A stretch of 64,000 nucleotides of DNA from Artocarpus heterophyllus (GCA_025403435.1 CM046327.1:10284218-10348217), one strand, 5' to 3'; positions 22,801 through 35,902 are shown, counted from the stretch's first letter. Program-made: numbers and translations. The notes: a model not told the origin generated them from the sequence alone.

Positions 22801-23432
22801 CTCTGGCGGTGTTTTAGGTGGCACGACATCTCATTAGAACCAGCTCGTCAAGAGCTTTTCGGTGGTACGAGAGGTGTCAAAAACAGACGCCAGAATCTTG
22901 ACCAAAGTTAGAGGATAGAGAAAGTGTAGAGAGAGAAAGTAGAAAGAGAACGTGAGAGTTGATCTCTCTTTTTCTTTTTTTTAACTTATATTTATAAACT
23001 CTCATGTAGTCTACACAACCTAATATGCGTCGAATCGGATTAATCAAATTTTGATCTGAAAACTAGAAACTCCTGTAAACATGACTATACTTTTATAACT
23101 GTAATATTCTTACTTTTAAAAAAAAAATAATTTCATAAGCTTTAATCTTTTACTGAATTGATATCATATAAGAATTTCCACTTAATCAAAGTAAGTTGGG
23201 AAATTCCACTTTGTTAGATAATCTCAATTCAAATATTCTAATTGAGATTTCTTATAAACGTTACTTCTTTGACTCATACATGAAATTAATGAATCATAAA
23301 CTTTTAGTTTAGCACATTAAAATAAATATTTTAATGTACTATCATAACATTTTTAAGTACTTGACCGAGTAATTTTAGAAAAATCCTTAATTAATCACAT
23401 TTATTAATTTTTGGATTTTTTCGGTCATTACA
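19856..23432 (-). mobile_element. Solo LTR (Tekay-type Ty3), 3577 bp, TSD CAATC
   Basis: Begins TGTAACGACCCG and ends CGGTCATTACA, with CAATC at 19851-19855 and 23433-23437. No internal domain is found, so it is an unusually long solo LTR. It contains an internal tandem duplication (about 21134-21225 and 21246-21325, both including AAGACTTGAGACCATCGAAC), the GAGC/GCTC motif at 20884-20911, and a GC-rich block (21690-22920) shared with 3786-4960. Short open frames in that block (22055-22911) are not gene-like. Confidence 0.9.
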
Positions 23433-23730
23433 CAATCCAATAAATTTTACGATTACCCAAACTTGCAAAACAAAAAACAAGATGTTGAGCTTTCCTTTAT
23501 CCGGAACAAATGAAGTACTGAGTGAAAAGCATCCGTACTTTTCATTTTTAAATTTTTATATTTTTTTATTAGTAGTGACATAAATAGTAACTATGAATGG
23601 TAACCTACGTGAATAGTAACTCTTTTTTAAAACAAAAATTAAAAAGACAATATTTACAATATTTATATGATAAGGATATAGTACTTACTTAGTTTCCCAT
23701 TTAATTTATCAATCTACCAAAGTAACAACA

Positions 23731-23750
23731 CCTCCTTGATAATGGCACCA
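23731..23750 (-). other. Decayed primer-binding site of the outer Tat/Athila-like element
   Basis: The minus strand reads TGGTGCCATTATCAAGGAGG, matching the TGGCGCCGTTGCCGGGG-type site of Tat/Athila elements except for transitions typical of methylated-cytosine decay. It abuts the 5' LTR at 23760. Confidence 0.7.
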
Positions 23751-23759
23751 AATTTTTTA

Positions 23760-25866
23760 TGTATTGCCAAAAATATTTCTTTAAATGCGGACATTTGTAG
23801 CATAGAAAGGGGTTGTCATACCTTCAGGGAGGTGAAAAATTTGTAACTTAAGAGATTGATAAAAATAAGCATTCAAAAAGGCAAGTGATTTTTCAAAACA
23901 AAGTTTAAAATAAAAGAAATATTTTTGTGATTTTTGATTTAAAATTTATAACATAAAAATAACAAGGTAAGGTTTTGAGAATTACTCATATATTTTTTAA
24001 CCTGTTTGGAAATGAATTCTAAATAATAATTATTCAAAGCATTTGATTTATTATATCTTTTCTTGTTAATAACAAGCATGTTTACTATTTTTATAAGTCA
24101 ACCTAAAGCGATAATATAGTAAGTTGTAATGCAGTAAGGGTTTTCCTATAAAAAAAAAAAAGCAAAATAATTATCTCTTACCAATAATTTAATGCACTAA
24201 CTATGAAAATTATAACCACTATCACTTCAATTATAATTAACATATTTTTAAGATAGAAAAAATAATAACAAGTCAAAATTATTATATTTTAATGCAATAA
24301 ATTTTTGCATTACTTCCGACAGAACCTCGTCTTATGAAATATCTGAAATCGATAATGTAATAAGTCATACTGCAGTATAAGATATTCCATAAATTAAGCA
24401 TTATTTCATTATTGTTAATATAAATTATGCAATACAATTAAATTGCATAAAAGAGCATGACTAAATTTGTATAAAAATAGGCAGCATAATAACATTAACA
24501 ATAATTACTAAAAACATAAAAAATAATTTATTCTATAAAAATATAAACATTATAATATAAATATAGAGTTTAAAATCATGCCAAAAAAACTATGCATATA
24601 AGATAATCTTTCTATCTTATTAGGCTTTCTATATTAATTTAAATATTATTTTTAATAAGATAAAAAAAAATACTCTAATAGTATCTTCTCCTAAAAGGAG
24701 AGGGCACTAGGCTTAAGGCTAAGCAGAAAAACATAATTGGAAAGGGGTGCCAAATGAAGGGGCACCCCTTTTATGGTGAATAAAGTTTCACGACGGAGAT
24801 ATTTTTACAATTTTTTTACTGTTAATTTTTTGACTTTTTCGGTTCAATTTGGCCATTTGTAACCTTTTTTCCTTCAATTTTGCACGCTAATTCCCATTCT
24901 TAATTATGCAAATCTTGGCGTAAATTCCCCTATGGTGCGATGCCGGAAGGCCTGACGAATGGTTTAATTTGGGGTGTAAATTTTACGATCCTACGGTGGA
25001 CAAAAACGAGGGGAAAAGTTTCCTAGGTGGGACCTTGAGCTCTCGAAAATGGACCGCAGATCAAGGCCACTATGCTGATCTAAAGGTTGACAGAATGACC
25101 CTAGTGGAGACGATCGCGCTAGATCATAGACAACGTGGGATTCCACTAACATGAACGGGACCCACTGCCGGCGACGCTAAATAACGACACGTATCGTTGA
25201 TTGGACGGCTCTGGACAAATGACGGTTAGATCGAACGGCTTAGAAGGTGCCACATGGTCTGTTCTTTTCAAAATTCTATTTTTATGTGTTCTTGAGGCAT
25301 TTGGCATCAATTTGCCTGTCTTGGTACATTTTACACCGTTTTTGCTTTAAAATTTAAATTTAAAAACAAATAATTGAAACAAAATTAATTATTCTACAAA
25401 TATAAAATTTATAATAGTTTTAAAGATATTTATTTTACATTAAAACATACAAAAATAAGTACAAACTTTTAAAATCCTAGCCTTATTTGGTTTAATACAG
25501 ATATAATTTTTAAGACATGAAAATATTTTTAGAAATTACTAAAAATATTATAAGACCCATTTATAAACTTAAAACATACTATAAAATATATTAAGACTCA
25601 AATAAAATTATTACTAATTATTTTTACAGTTTTGATTAATTTCAAACTAAACTAATATGTTACATACCAAATTGATTCTAAAAATTATTAAAAATATTAT
25701 TAAACATAAAAAAATAAAAACAAATAATTAAAAATATTTTTTAGACCAAGACACTAAAACACAATTTAAAACAAAAATACTATTAATTAAGGGATTTAAT
25801 GACAAATAATAATGTAAAACAAATGATTTTGACTTTAGAAAATTTGCATTTTTACGTGTTCATTAT
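23760..25866 (-). mobile_element. 5' LTR of the old Tat/Athila-like element
   Basis: About 2.1 kb matching 1862-2632 plus 5022-6339. It holds the AGAAAGGGGTTGTC start region (about 23797), the CTCCTAAAAGGAGA region (about 24690) and an AT-rich upper half. The upper end is decayed (CATTATT where the partner has CATTACA). Short open frames inside are chance. Confidence 0.75.
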
Positions 25867-26700
25867 TATGTCGAAGGAGCAAGAGGCTCAACTAAGGCCA
25901 TCACAAGGGAGAAATGTTGGTCCTCATGACTCAAGGTTAGTCCAAAACATTAATCGCGCTCAACCCCTTGTTGAAACTTAAGGAGTCATCTTCAAGCCTA
26001 TCAATCCAATGCTCAAGGAGGGTTGCTACCATAACTGCGCAGGACGCTCATCGCCTAACAAACAGAACGGGTGAGGTTAAGGGTCAACTAAAGATTGAAT
26101 AGGATGAAGAAAATTAGCATAACCAAATGTTCACACATGACGCCAGGAGCATTGCTCTCCTCACGTGCTTCACCAGGAGCATTGCTCTCCTCACGTGCTT
26201 CAAGATGCCTTAGATGGTCCTATTTGATGGAAAGCTGGACCACTTGCATGCCTACACAACACACATGGTATTATATGGAGATCTCGGGCGGATTATGCTT
26301 TGAGTATTTAGTGCAACTTCAGCAGGGATGGTGAATTAGATGGTTAAGAAAGAAGAAGCTAAATCCCATTGCGAGTTGTTGGAACTAAAAGTGGGCCTTT
26401 GGGACATAATTTGTTAGTGTCCGAGATATTACAATGCCACAAGAAAGGTTGAACTTCATTAACCAAGGCCTTAATTAGTCCTTGAAAAACCAGCTAAAAA
26501 GATATACAATCGAGATAGCATCGATAGAAGATGTATCTTAGTATGACATGACTTTTTGAGCTAATATTTCGTGGCTTGCTTAAGATATTGTTCGTTGAGC
26601 ATAATTTAAGTTAACCAAAGTTTCAGGAATTTTTTTGAAATATTTCGTGGTGAAACTATTTGTTCCCCTACGAAAATTAAGATTGTAATTAGTGAGGAAC
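25867..26700 (+). pseudogene. Retrotransposon gag relic on the plus strand
   Basis: Around 26205-26290 a frame reads MVLFDGKLDHLHAYTTHM and then VLYGD, a degenerate form of the FDGxxDPxxHxxxFxTxMxLYG block of Ty3 (Tat/Ogre type) gag, with stops. A 30-bp unit containing GGAGCATTGCTCTCC is tandemly doubled at about 26143-26202. The upstream text resembles the charged linker before that block. No intact ORF remains. Confidence 0.55.
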
Positions 26701-28080
26701 ATAAAATATATCATCATATCTAGATTAAAAGTCGTGTTGTTAAATAGTAGTAATTTAATAAAATTTTTGTGATAAAGCTATTTGTTCCTCTGCAAAAACT
26801 AAGGCAAGCTAAGTTACTTGAACATTCACAAAACTAGATGAAAATTAGTCTAATAAAAGAGTCATAGATAGTATAGAGAATTTAGTTGTTTAAGTTGTCT
26901 TCAGGTTTTTAAAAATGCTATCATAAATGCAAAAATTCAAAATATGTTGCGGCAATATCCACACTGTTAGCCTCCATCTTCATTTGTCAAATCAACCAAT
27001 CTTTCAAGTCAAGGTTAAGGAGTTAGTCGCTTATAAGAATTTCCTACAACATGAAAAACATGGTGATCAAATGTTCAAGAAGCACAAACATGAATTTGAC
27101 TAAACAGTTTAAATAATTGATATATGACAAGTTATGCATAGTCCAGTTATGCTTCTCATATCTTACAGGCAATGTGTGTACCGATGCATGCAATCAATGG
27201 GGAGATAGGGAAGGAACCCTCCAACAAATCGCAACTTCTTAACTTGTATCATTCATAAAAACCTTAAAAGACGAAGGTTGGTATGACACTTAGCTTATTT
27301 TAATTTTATTTATCTTTTAAATTATTTAAGTGAACATACATATATGTCCCTTCCATTGTAAACATATTTCAACGTCATAGAAAATGGAGACAATAGCTTT
27401 ATCGTATCACCAAATATATACATGCATACGGCCCACAAATGTAGTCAAAATATTTTTAAAATGCGGCGGCATGTTGCAGGAGAGGTTTGTACTTAGATTC
27501 CGTGATTAAAGCGTAGTATGGAAACTTTTGTCGTCTGTTCTTAGTCAACCTAAGGTCCTATTTAATCCAACACAGGACTATTAGGTTTATTCTTAATGGG
27601 TTTGATTTCTCCTGATTTGTTTTCCCTTTTTCACAATCACTTAATGATTAATTTTTCTAATTAATTATTAATTAATTTAAAAATACCAAGTTAAACAATT
27701 AATTATTTCCTTAATTGTCTCAGTATCCTTTTTTTTCATTATTTATTTGTTATAGTTAGTAATTAGTTATTATTAGGCGTCCATAATTATTTTTTATTAA
27801 AAATCATTAAGATATCATCTAAGCTACTTTCGGCAACCTTAAATTATATAAATTAAAATATTATGATTTTATCGATACATTAAGGGTTATCTAATTGACC
27901 ATCTAGCTTATCTTTGGTAACCTTAACTGATGTTTTGAGTTAGTGGGGTCTTACTCATAAGTTTTAGTCCTCATATTTGTTCTTAGGCCTAATTAGCATT
28001 ATTGAGCCTTTTAGAATACGAGGAAATTAAATGTTATACCACACTTTTAAAAGTTATATTTATTTATATCATACTTAAAA
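26701..28080. other. AT-rich region without recognisable gene
   Basis: Two related 30-bp words (CTATTTGTTCC contexts near 26655 and 26775) suggest a small local duplication. Otherwise no coding, RNA or mobile structure is recognised. Confidence 0.5.
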
Positions 28081-28082
28081 AG

Positions 28083-28262
28083 TTTATGTAGGGGTGTTCA
28101 CGAGTAGGTTGGACGGTTTTTTTCTTCAAACTATTAACCAAACTAAAAATAAATTTTATTTTTTAGGCGGTTTGGACAGATTGATATTTTTACACAAACC
28201 AAACCAAACCAAACCACTCATAAGTTGTTTGAACGGTTTGGTTTGAGCAGTTTTTTAAGATT
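28083..28262. repeat. hAT-type MITE-like sequence (GGTTTGGTTT-rich)
   Basis: Starts GGGGTGTTCACGAGTAGG, followed by repeated AAACCAAACC and GGTTTGG words, the look of the common plant hAT-related MITEs. A related fragment is at 42300-42425. Ends and TSD are unclear. Confidence 0.45.
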
Positions 28263-28276
28263 CATATCTCACAACT

Positions 28277-29100
28277 TGTCATGACCCAAAAATGGGGCCA
28301 TGACTGTTGAAAAATAATTATAAATTAAATTAAATTAAACTATTAAGGTGGAATCGACTCATAAATAATAATATCAATAAAAACTATTGCCTCGCGAGGA
28401 TTTTTAACTTCACATTGTGGCCTTAAAATATAGCCAAAGAAGTTCATATGCTGATGATACTGTTTTTAGTTCTATACTATTTTTGAACTGTGGTTTATAA
28501 TTAGGTTAGGAATATTGCTGGGGAAACATTTTTTTACCACAATTCCAACTAAAATAAATTTAATAATAATAATAATATTAATATAATAACACAAATATTT
28601 ATATTAAAAACACATATTAAACTAATACATAGAGAATTTAGAAGGAACCTAAAATTGTAGATAAGCTTCTATTCTCTCTCAAAATACAAACACTCAAAAC
28701 AAATAACATAATATTTTTTCCCTTTTTTTCTTTTTTCTTTTTCTACAAAGCATTCTCACAAAACATTAACATAATGATTACAGGCATAATATGGATGCAT
28801 ATCGAGAATATAAAATACTTCGTATAATCAGCTATCCGAATCACACGTGCATGGAGAATGCAAGGGCATCAATAAACAAAAGATCGAACATTTAACGTGA
28901 TGCATTTTGAGAGTACTAGTTATTCCGTAATATCAGTCATCCCGACACTAGAGTCAATGAATCAAAAGATTTTAACAACATCATGCCATAAAAAATATAA
29001 AATGCGGAGGAAAACAGTTATTCAGGACACAAGAGATACATACGAACATACTCTATGTAAAACCAAAAGATTACAGGTAGAGGTTTAAATCCAACAACTT
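28277..29100 (-). mobile_element. LTR-like remnant related to the 3' tail of the LOG-carrying element
   Basis: Opens with TGTCATGACCC, a form typical of the low end of minus-strand Tekay-type LTRs. Its part 28600-29095 aligns with 11300-11830, including AAACAAAAGATCG, ATTCCGTAAT/ACTCCGTAT and AAAAGATTACAG words. The similarity stops just past the LOG stop codon. The upper end was not found, so it is a remnant of unknown extent. Confidence 0.5.
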
Positions 29101-30895
29101 AGGTTATTGTTATAATTAAAATTACACTGCCTTCCTGTAGTCATGAATTAACCAAGGACATACAAAAGAATCAACCATCTAAGGCCTTTTTCACTCATTA
29201 TAAAAGAGTATAGAGAATGTTAACATATCAAAGATCCGTACCATGCCATATTTCTTCATGCCAAAAATCCAAAAGTATACATATAAAAAGTTTAGCTTTT
29301 CACTAGGCTCATAATCCCTAGCTCAAACCTTTGCTTTTCATCCATGCTTTCTTGAACATTGTCACTTCTAGCCATATGCAACTAAAGTAGGCTATCAACA
29401 ACAACATTCTCAAAGTCATCAAAGTGCATAAGAGGTGGAAAACTACTTTGGTGAACATATAAGAAACAAAAGGATATCTATACGGTCATATTTGAAGGAA
29501 AAATATTCTGATGGTAATTATGAAAGAAATGTTTCTAAGCAGCATATGATGATGTTTTAAAAAGCTGTAAGTAATATACTTAAGGGTTATATTTGTATGA
29601 AAAATGATTTAATAAATAGATAAGATATTAGAGGAGGAAGCAACAAAAAAGAAGTTAAAAAAAAGTGAGAAGGAACAAAGATTAAAGACTAAAAGATGTT
29701 AAAAAAAGGAAGCAAGGACAAGAAAAAAAATAAAAGCAGGAAAAAAAAGTTAGGAAGAAATGTGTCGTCCTTGTATCAAACCACAAATGAAACAGATTCA
29801 TTAAGCTTAAAGATGGAAAACTACTTAAGGGTATATATAAGAAGTGAAAGGATATTTCAATTTTTACTATCAAAAAAATATGAAAGGTCAACTACAAAGA
29901 CAATTCTGGTGATAAAAATGTGTATTATACCCAAAATATCAGGTCACATTTCTTTCTTTTTAGAAAAAATAGATATATGTATAGAATTATGTAAAAACAT
30001 ACATTTTTAGACAGAAAGTACTATAAGTAGTCATTTTGTGCCTTTATTTCTTTATCTAATCATCAATATACATACAAACTCTCTTTTTTTTTTATCACCC
30101 GCGACTCAGATCATAATCTTAGCAATACGAAAGAAAAGGGAGAAGAAATGAAAGGAATTTTTTTTTTTGTTTATTTGAACTTCAAAGAGGGGGGTTAAAA
30201 CTCTATTTTTTGATAGAGTTAGATACGATTTTATTCTTAGACTATACTTACAATCTTAAAAATAACAAAGTAATATAGAACAACCGATTCATAATTATGC
30301 TTGATTTTTATCAAAAAGTGAGATGATATATAGTTAAAAGAGAATATGAAAGGTGATATTTCACTAATGATTTGTTTAATAAGTTTGGTTTTAACTGTAA
30401 TCTCATTTATAAATAATATAAAACTTTTATATATTACAATAATAATAAAAAAATTATTATAATATAAAATACTTATATACTATAATAAAAATTATTTTAA
30501 CCAATTATTCACGTAGCCTTGCCAAGCATTCTGTAACAATTCTCAAAAAAGACGAAAAAACAGGTGTTACTAGGAAACTTTGTCGAAGCGGAGTTTTCAA
30601 TCATTAAGCCCGACAACCACGCAAGTAACAAGGGAAAGCATAAAACACTCCATATTGGCGCTGAAAAAAAAAAGAAAAAGAAAAGAAAACATTTGATTGG
30701 CCAAAAACCACTTGAGTTCACAAGTGGAATCAAATCAACCAACAGCTGTTTCTTTTTTTTCCAATAAAAAAAATCCACACACAACAACGTAGTAAAGCAA
30801 AGTCCCATCTTTTCAAATAAACGAATAAAGGAAAAAAATCCCAAAAAAAAAAAGAAAGTCAAATCCCCTGAAAAAAATTTTTCCCCACCAATCTC
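29101..30895. other. Intergenic, upstream of the MFS gene
   Basis: AT-rich with several A- or T-runs (29640-29760, 30084-30092, 30840-30860). Open frames at 29696-30010 and 30509-30940 are low-complexity Lys/Phe-rich and not credible. No repeats with clear ends were seen. Confidence 0.5.
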
Positions 30896-30911
30896 CATGT
30901 CATACGTGGTG

Positions 30912-30917
30912 CACGTG
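30912..30917. promoter_or_regulatory. G-box (CACGTG) upstream of the MFS gene
   Basis: A CACGTG palindrome in the context GTGCACGTGGTG, about 170 bp before the start codon at 31090, preceded by a related ACGTGG at about 30904. G-boxes are bound by plant bZIP and bHLH factors. The role here is inferred from position. Confidence 0.45.
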
Positions 30918-31089
30918 GTGCCTCTCAACAAATTGCACAATTCCCATTTTACCCTTTGTTTCTACAGCCCAAGTCAACCTCCACAACCCCCAGACAGAAC
31001 AAGAGGGGAACTTCCATTTTATGTGCAGTTAAGGCCCTCTGTTTGTTTCCCACATAGCTGAAACAGAGGACCCGAAGCTGAAAACAACA

Positions 31090-34000
31090 ATGAAATCAGA
31101 GACTTTGACTTTAGTTGTTGTCAACCTCGCCGGAATCATGGAGAAAGCCGACGAGTCGTTGTTGCCCGGAGTCTACAAAGAAGTCGGAGCAGCTCTTCAC
31201 ACCGACCCGACCGGTTTGGGGTCGTTGACTCTTTTCCGGTCAATAGTTCAATCTTCATGCTATCCTTTGGCGGCTTATCTGGCTGTTCGCCATAACCGAG
31301 CTCACGTCATTGCTCTCGGCGCCTTTCTCTGGGCCATCGCCACTTTCTTCGTCGCCATTTCGTCCACTTTCTTCCAGGTGAGCGTTTTCTTTTGTTTTTT
31401 CTTTTTCTTTTTTTTTTTTTTTGTCTTTTGTTTTTGTGGTTAAGTTTGATTTGACTGCTGTTTTTAAGCTTTTTTATTTTTTATTTTTAAAGGCTCAGAT
31501 CTACGGGCTTGGTTGAATTGGGATTAATTGATTTGTTGGTATTTTTTTTCCCTTCTTTGTTAATTTCTTGATTACTTAACGTTCAATGCATACTTTTTTT
31601 CTTTTGGAAATAATTTCTTTTATTGGAGAATGACGAGATAAAAAGAGGGAAACTTTTTCTGTTTCCCTTCTTAGATCAAGAAAAAGATAGGTACAAGTGC
31701 TACTATTTTTGGACCATTATCAACTTACGGCTACTCCTACAATTGGCCCACTTCTTACATACAAATATATATAAAAATGTATGTATCTATTGGAAATTAC
31801 AAAATATGCAATTTACAACTAGTTTTACGTATCAATTTTTTTTTCCCAGAATATGTCTTTCAAATTCTTATTACGTTTGTCATTTAGATTGCTCAACATC
31901 ACTGATTGTCAAAAATAAACTTAAAATGCATATGTCTCGACTGGGATAAGGGTTGTTTCAATTTCTTAGGTTTAGGAAATTCATATTAGTTAATGGCTAA
32001 ACCTATATTTAATGAGAAACTAGTAAAGGATAATCTGATAAATCCTGGGAATTTACGTTGTGATGAATAAAAAATATAGATTCTACATTCTTTGCACAAC
32101 CTTGCTATAATGTAAATCTGATATTCACTTGCTTAGTTTGGTCACATATGCTTTAGGTGGCAGTTTCAAGAGGTCTAAATGGGATTGGACTTGCCATTGT
32201 TATACCAGCAATTCAATCTCTTGTTGCGGACTCAACTGATGAGGGCAACCGTGGCACAGCTTTTGGGTGGCTGCAACTAACAGGAGGCCTTGGCTCTACA
32301 GTCGGCAGTCTTTGCTCGGTGTTAATAGCCTCGACGTCTTTCATGGGAATCCCCGGTTGGAGAATCGCATTTCACCTTGTTGCCCTCATTAGTATCATAG
32401 TTGGTGTACTAGTCCATTTGTTTGCTACTGATCCAAGATTCTCTGGGACAGATCGTAGAGCCAAGGATGAAATATCTCGAAAGTCTTTCATATCGGAAAT
32501 GAAACAACTAATGAAAGAGACAAAATCGGTTATTCGAATTCCATCTTTTCAGATAATTGTGGCTCAAGGTGTTTCTGGAACATTCCCTTGGTCAGCCATG
32601 TCATTTGCTCCAATGTGGTTAGAGCTTATTGGATTCTCCCATGAGAAAACTGCTTTTCTTTGGACTCTTTTCAGAGTTGCTTGTTCATTAGGAGGCCTTT
32701 TTGGAGGTAAAATGGGGGATATCCTTGCGAAACACTTGCCTAATTCTGGAAGGATAATGCTCTCACAGATAAGTTCTGGCTCGGCAATTCCTTTAGCTGC
32801 AGTTCTGTTGCTCATGCTGCCTGATGATCCGTCAACAGCCTTCATTCATGGACTGGTTTTGTTCATTATGGGATTGTCGGTATCTTGGAATGCTCCAGCA
32901 ACTAACGAGTACGTATCTAAACCTTAAAAAAAAAAAAGAAAAGAAAATCTTTTTGCTCTATTAGTTTGTCAGGTCTTACGGACTCTATTAAGACATTTAA
33001 CATTAGTGAATGCACAATGACAATAGGATTTGGGAGCTAAGCGTTTAAGCCTTAAGAATGCTCTACTTTTTCTCTCTATGAAGCTCTTAATAAAACGAGT
33101 ATTAAAAGTGTGATCTCTTTAAAAATTCAAAGCCTAGGTATGGCAAAGGTCTAGCTACATTCCGCTTCACCTAAGATTTAGGGTCAGATCTGATCATGAT
33201 CTGACTTGAATATGGAAATTCTGCTACAAAAAATCGTCTGTTTGAGCTTTGCCCGAATTCCTGCTGCCAACTCCTAAGAACTATCTTGAAAAACTGTTTT
33301 GACTTCACCTGAACTCTTCAACGTGTTGAGAGATGACTTAAACTTATCATCCAAATAAATTCAAACTCGAAAATTGTTGTTTGCTTCTAAACCAACATAA
33401 TCAGATTCATATACAAATTTGATATGCAAAACACAAATCAGATAGCTTCGAAAGCAAGTCAGTTGATCCAAGGCAAACCGAGATGCCATTGTGGACAAGA
33501 TCAACTCCTTAAAATTCAAATTAAACTTGGCTTAAAACTGTGACTTCAAACTTGAATATAAAAAAATTTCTAAAACAAATTCAGATGATCACAGTGTCAA
33601 CCTTGAAAGGCAAAATCCGAATTAAATAATTTAAGTAGCTCAAAACGGATGGGAATAATAACAATTCGAACTTCAACTCCGAATTATACAAAACCAGCAG
33701 CTAAACAAATTACAAAATTAAACAAACATTGTTTTTGAGAACCAACAAATCGACAAAACTTAGGATTAAAATCCTAAAGGGATTCATTACATTTCGGTCA
33801 GTGATGGACATGAGTGAAGTACAATTCAGTTGAAGACATGACCAGCTGATTGACTTCTGTGGGAATTCATATCCCAGTTGAACCCTGCCCATTTAGTAAT
33901 CTCTGTAACTAATGACTTTAACTCTTGAGATCTTTCCTTTTTAGTAGCTAAATTGGAATGAAATCTGGAAACAATATGCTCTATCTAATCTCTTTTTACG

Positions 34001-34591
34001 TACACGAGGGAACGAAGAAAAACAGAATATGACTCTACTATGATATTTTGTAATCTTTTGATATTTAAGTGCTGTCACAGTCCAATATTTGCAGAGATAG
34101 TACCTGAGCAGTCTCGGACGAGCGTCTATGCCCTTGATCGATCCTTTGAAAGTGTATTGGCTTCGTTTGCGCCCCCAATCGTTGGCGTTTTGGCACAGAA
34201 TGTTTATGGTTATAAACCAATCCCAAAAGGGTCATCAAATGCACTAGAAATTGAAACAGACAGGGAGAATGCCGCGTCGCTAGCTAAGGCGCTCTACGCC
34301 GCGACTGGCATTCCAATGGCTATCTGTTGCTTCATTTACTCCTTCCTCTATTGCACATACCCGAGAGACCGCGAGCGAGCTAGAATGGATGCTTTGGTAG
34401 AGTCAGAGATGCAACAGCTAGAGGAAGATAACTCTCCTTCAAGAGAAACTCACCTTTCGGAACCAAAAGGGTTAAATGGAAAGGAAAGAAGCGAAATCGA
34501 CGTAGAACATGGGGAAGAAGTTGGCCTTGATTTGGATGATAATGATGAAAAGTATTTGCTTTTCGATGAGCAGAACCCGCAAAGGAAGTAG
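31090..34591 (+). CDS. Major facilitator superfamily transporter, three exons
   Basis: Exons 31090-31377, 32157-32908 and 34081-34591 join to a 516-aa protein; all introns are GT-AG. Intron 1 is phase 0, intron 2 splits an Asp codon in TNDPIF. A 12-helix MFS permease is expected: N-lobe about residues 5-190, with MEKADESLLPGVYKE after helix 1 and RHNRAHVIALGAF in the helix 2-3 region; then a charged central loop (187-222); the C-lobe contains GLFGGKMGD (275-283) and SFESVLASFAPPIVG (368-382). A hydrophilic acidic tail follows (439-516). The family is the plant spinster/UNE2-like MFS group, whose substrates are poorly known; it resembles Arabidopsis UNE2 most in my judgement. Exon sequence is clean and the gene looks functional. 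Intron 1 has a long T-run after its donor, and intron 2 is 1.2 kb without evident insertion. It is the only undamaged multi-exon host gene here. Confidence 0.92.
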
Positions 34592-35129
34592 GATTTTGTA
34601 AAGTGAGTAGCAGGCTTCCATATGTTCCAATTAAAATTTGAACCATGAAAGCATTTTATTCACACACACGTTTTTTAATGCAATTATTTTGTTTCAAAGC
34701 AAATTTTCTGTTACTCTTTTTATTGGAGACTGACCCATATATGTTCCTACGAATTCAGAAAGAAGAATGCAACTTAATTTATGAGCTCAATTTGATTATT
34801 ATTGTCTGAGCATGTTTATTTGGACCGTGTTAACTTTCTAATATAGTTCTTGTCAAGACTTCCATGCAGATTTTTTCCCCTAAATTCATTGTAAAAAAAC
34901 AACAGTGACTATTTTTCGTACTCTATTCTGATTTCCTTTTTCAAATTGTATAGCATCGTGACTATTTTCTAGGAGAAATGTCTTACATTGGAGAAGTCTA
35001 AGAAAATACCGAAAAATACGTACTTGGCTTTCTGTGCTACTAGAAGTTTTAGATTCCTTGAAATTCTGGCGTGAAGCTTTCTCTGTTAGGGACCTAATTA
35101 ATTATATCTTATCATAATTACATTAAAAT
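34592..35129. other. 3' flank of the MFS gene
   Basis: AT-rich intergenic DNA, probably containing the 3' UTR and polyadenylation signals of the transporter gene. No separate gene recognised. Confidence 0.5.
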
Positions 35130-35164
35130 AATATATATATATATATATATGCACACACACACAC
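35130..35164. repeat. (AT)n(AC)n microsatellite
   Basis: A run of AT dinucleotides followed by AC dinucleotides. A shorter (AT)n run stands at the matching place upstream of the second Cys-rich gene copy (39772-39788), where the truncated copia element ends. Confidence 0.85.
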
Positions 35165-35542
35165 TGATTACATTAACATAAAAGTATACAAAATTAACAA
35201 TCTGATAAAAATTTGACGCTACCAGTGGCTATTTTTTTGGGCTCGACCAAGAAAAGTTTACATTCTGATGTGTCCAAAATTAAGTGGTTCACATTTGTCC
35301 TATCCCCTGGTAAAAATTGCATGACAATAATCACGACCATAATATTATTAGAAATTAACTTTCCACCACAAACCCCAGAGCTTAGCTAATACCTTGTTAC
35401 AACAACCTAAAGAAACCACCAAACAACAAATCATAGGGAAATCCCAGCCTCACCAGCCCTTTTACCAATTCAGGTGCAACTTCTACAACTGGTGGGGCAG
35501 TGTTTGGCAAGAGAGAAAAGATTTGGAGTTAGAATTAATTAA

Positions 35543-35902
35543 ATGGCGTCGAGCAAAATAGCATTTGTGGTTTTCCTCATAGGGATGATGGTTTTGATGG
35601 AGGTCCGAAAAATACGACGGAGGGTTTTGGATGAGGTCAATGAAAACGCTTTGCAGCGTCCTGACAAACCTTGCCTTCTAAAATGCTACCTGAGGTGCGT
35701 GTGCAGTAAAGGAGCTAAGGCCGTTGCATGCAACACTCAATGCAGCTTTCTTTGTTGCAATGTGGAGCCAAATCAAATCAACACTCTAGCAAAAAGGAAG
35801 AAAAAAAGGAGAAACACAGCGCTCGTGAGGCAGAGAGGCAGGCCGCGGCTCTACCAAGAGAGCGCCACGGTGCTGGAACAAGAGCTCCTAGGCGCCAGTT
35901 GA
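35543..35902 (+). pseudogene. Small Cys-rich protein gene, copy 1, broken by a copia LTR
   Basis: The first about 70 codons match copy 2 at 40169: a hydrophobic N-terminus (SKIAFVVFLIGMMVLMEV), then CLLKCYLRC and a second Cys triplet. From about 35753 the frame enters the LTR of the copia element, so the last about 49 residues (Arg/Lys-rich) are translated LTR sequence. The genuine 3' end is missing. The promoter-side flank (from about 35115) is also duplicated at 39770, so it may still be transcribed as a chimera. As in copy 2, the protein should be secreted or membrane-anchored. Not a working copy of the original gene. Confidence 0.75.

Noticed and set aside
30509..30940. 143-aa Phe-rich ORF upstream of the MFS gene
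   Set aside because: Composed of translated T-runs; no family features and it overlaps an equally poor ORF on the other strand.
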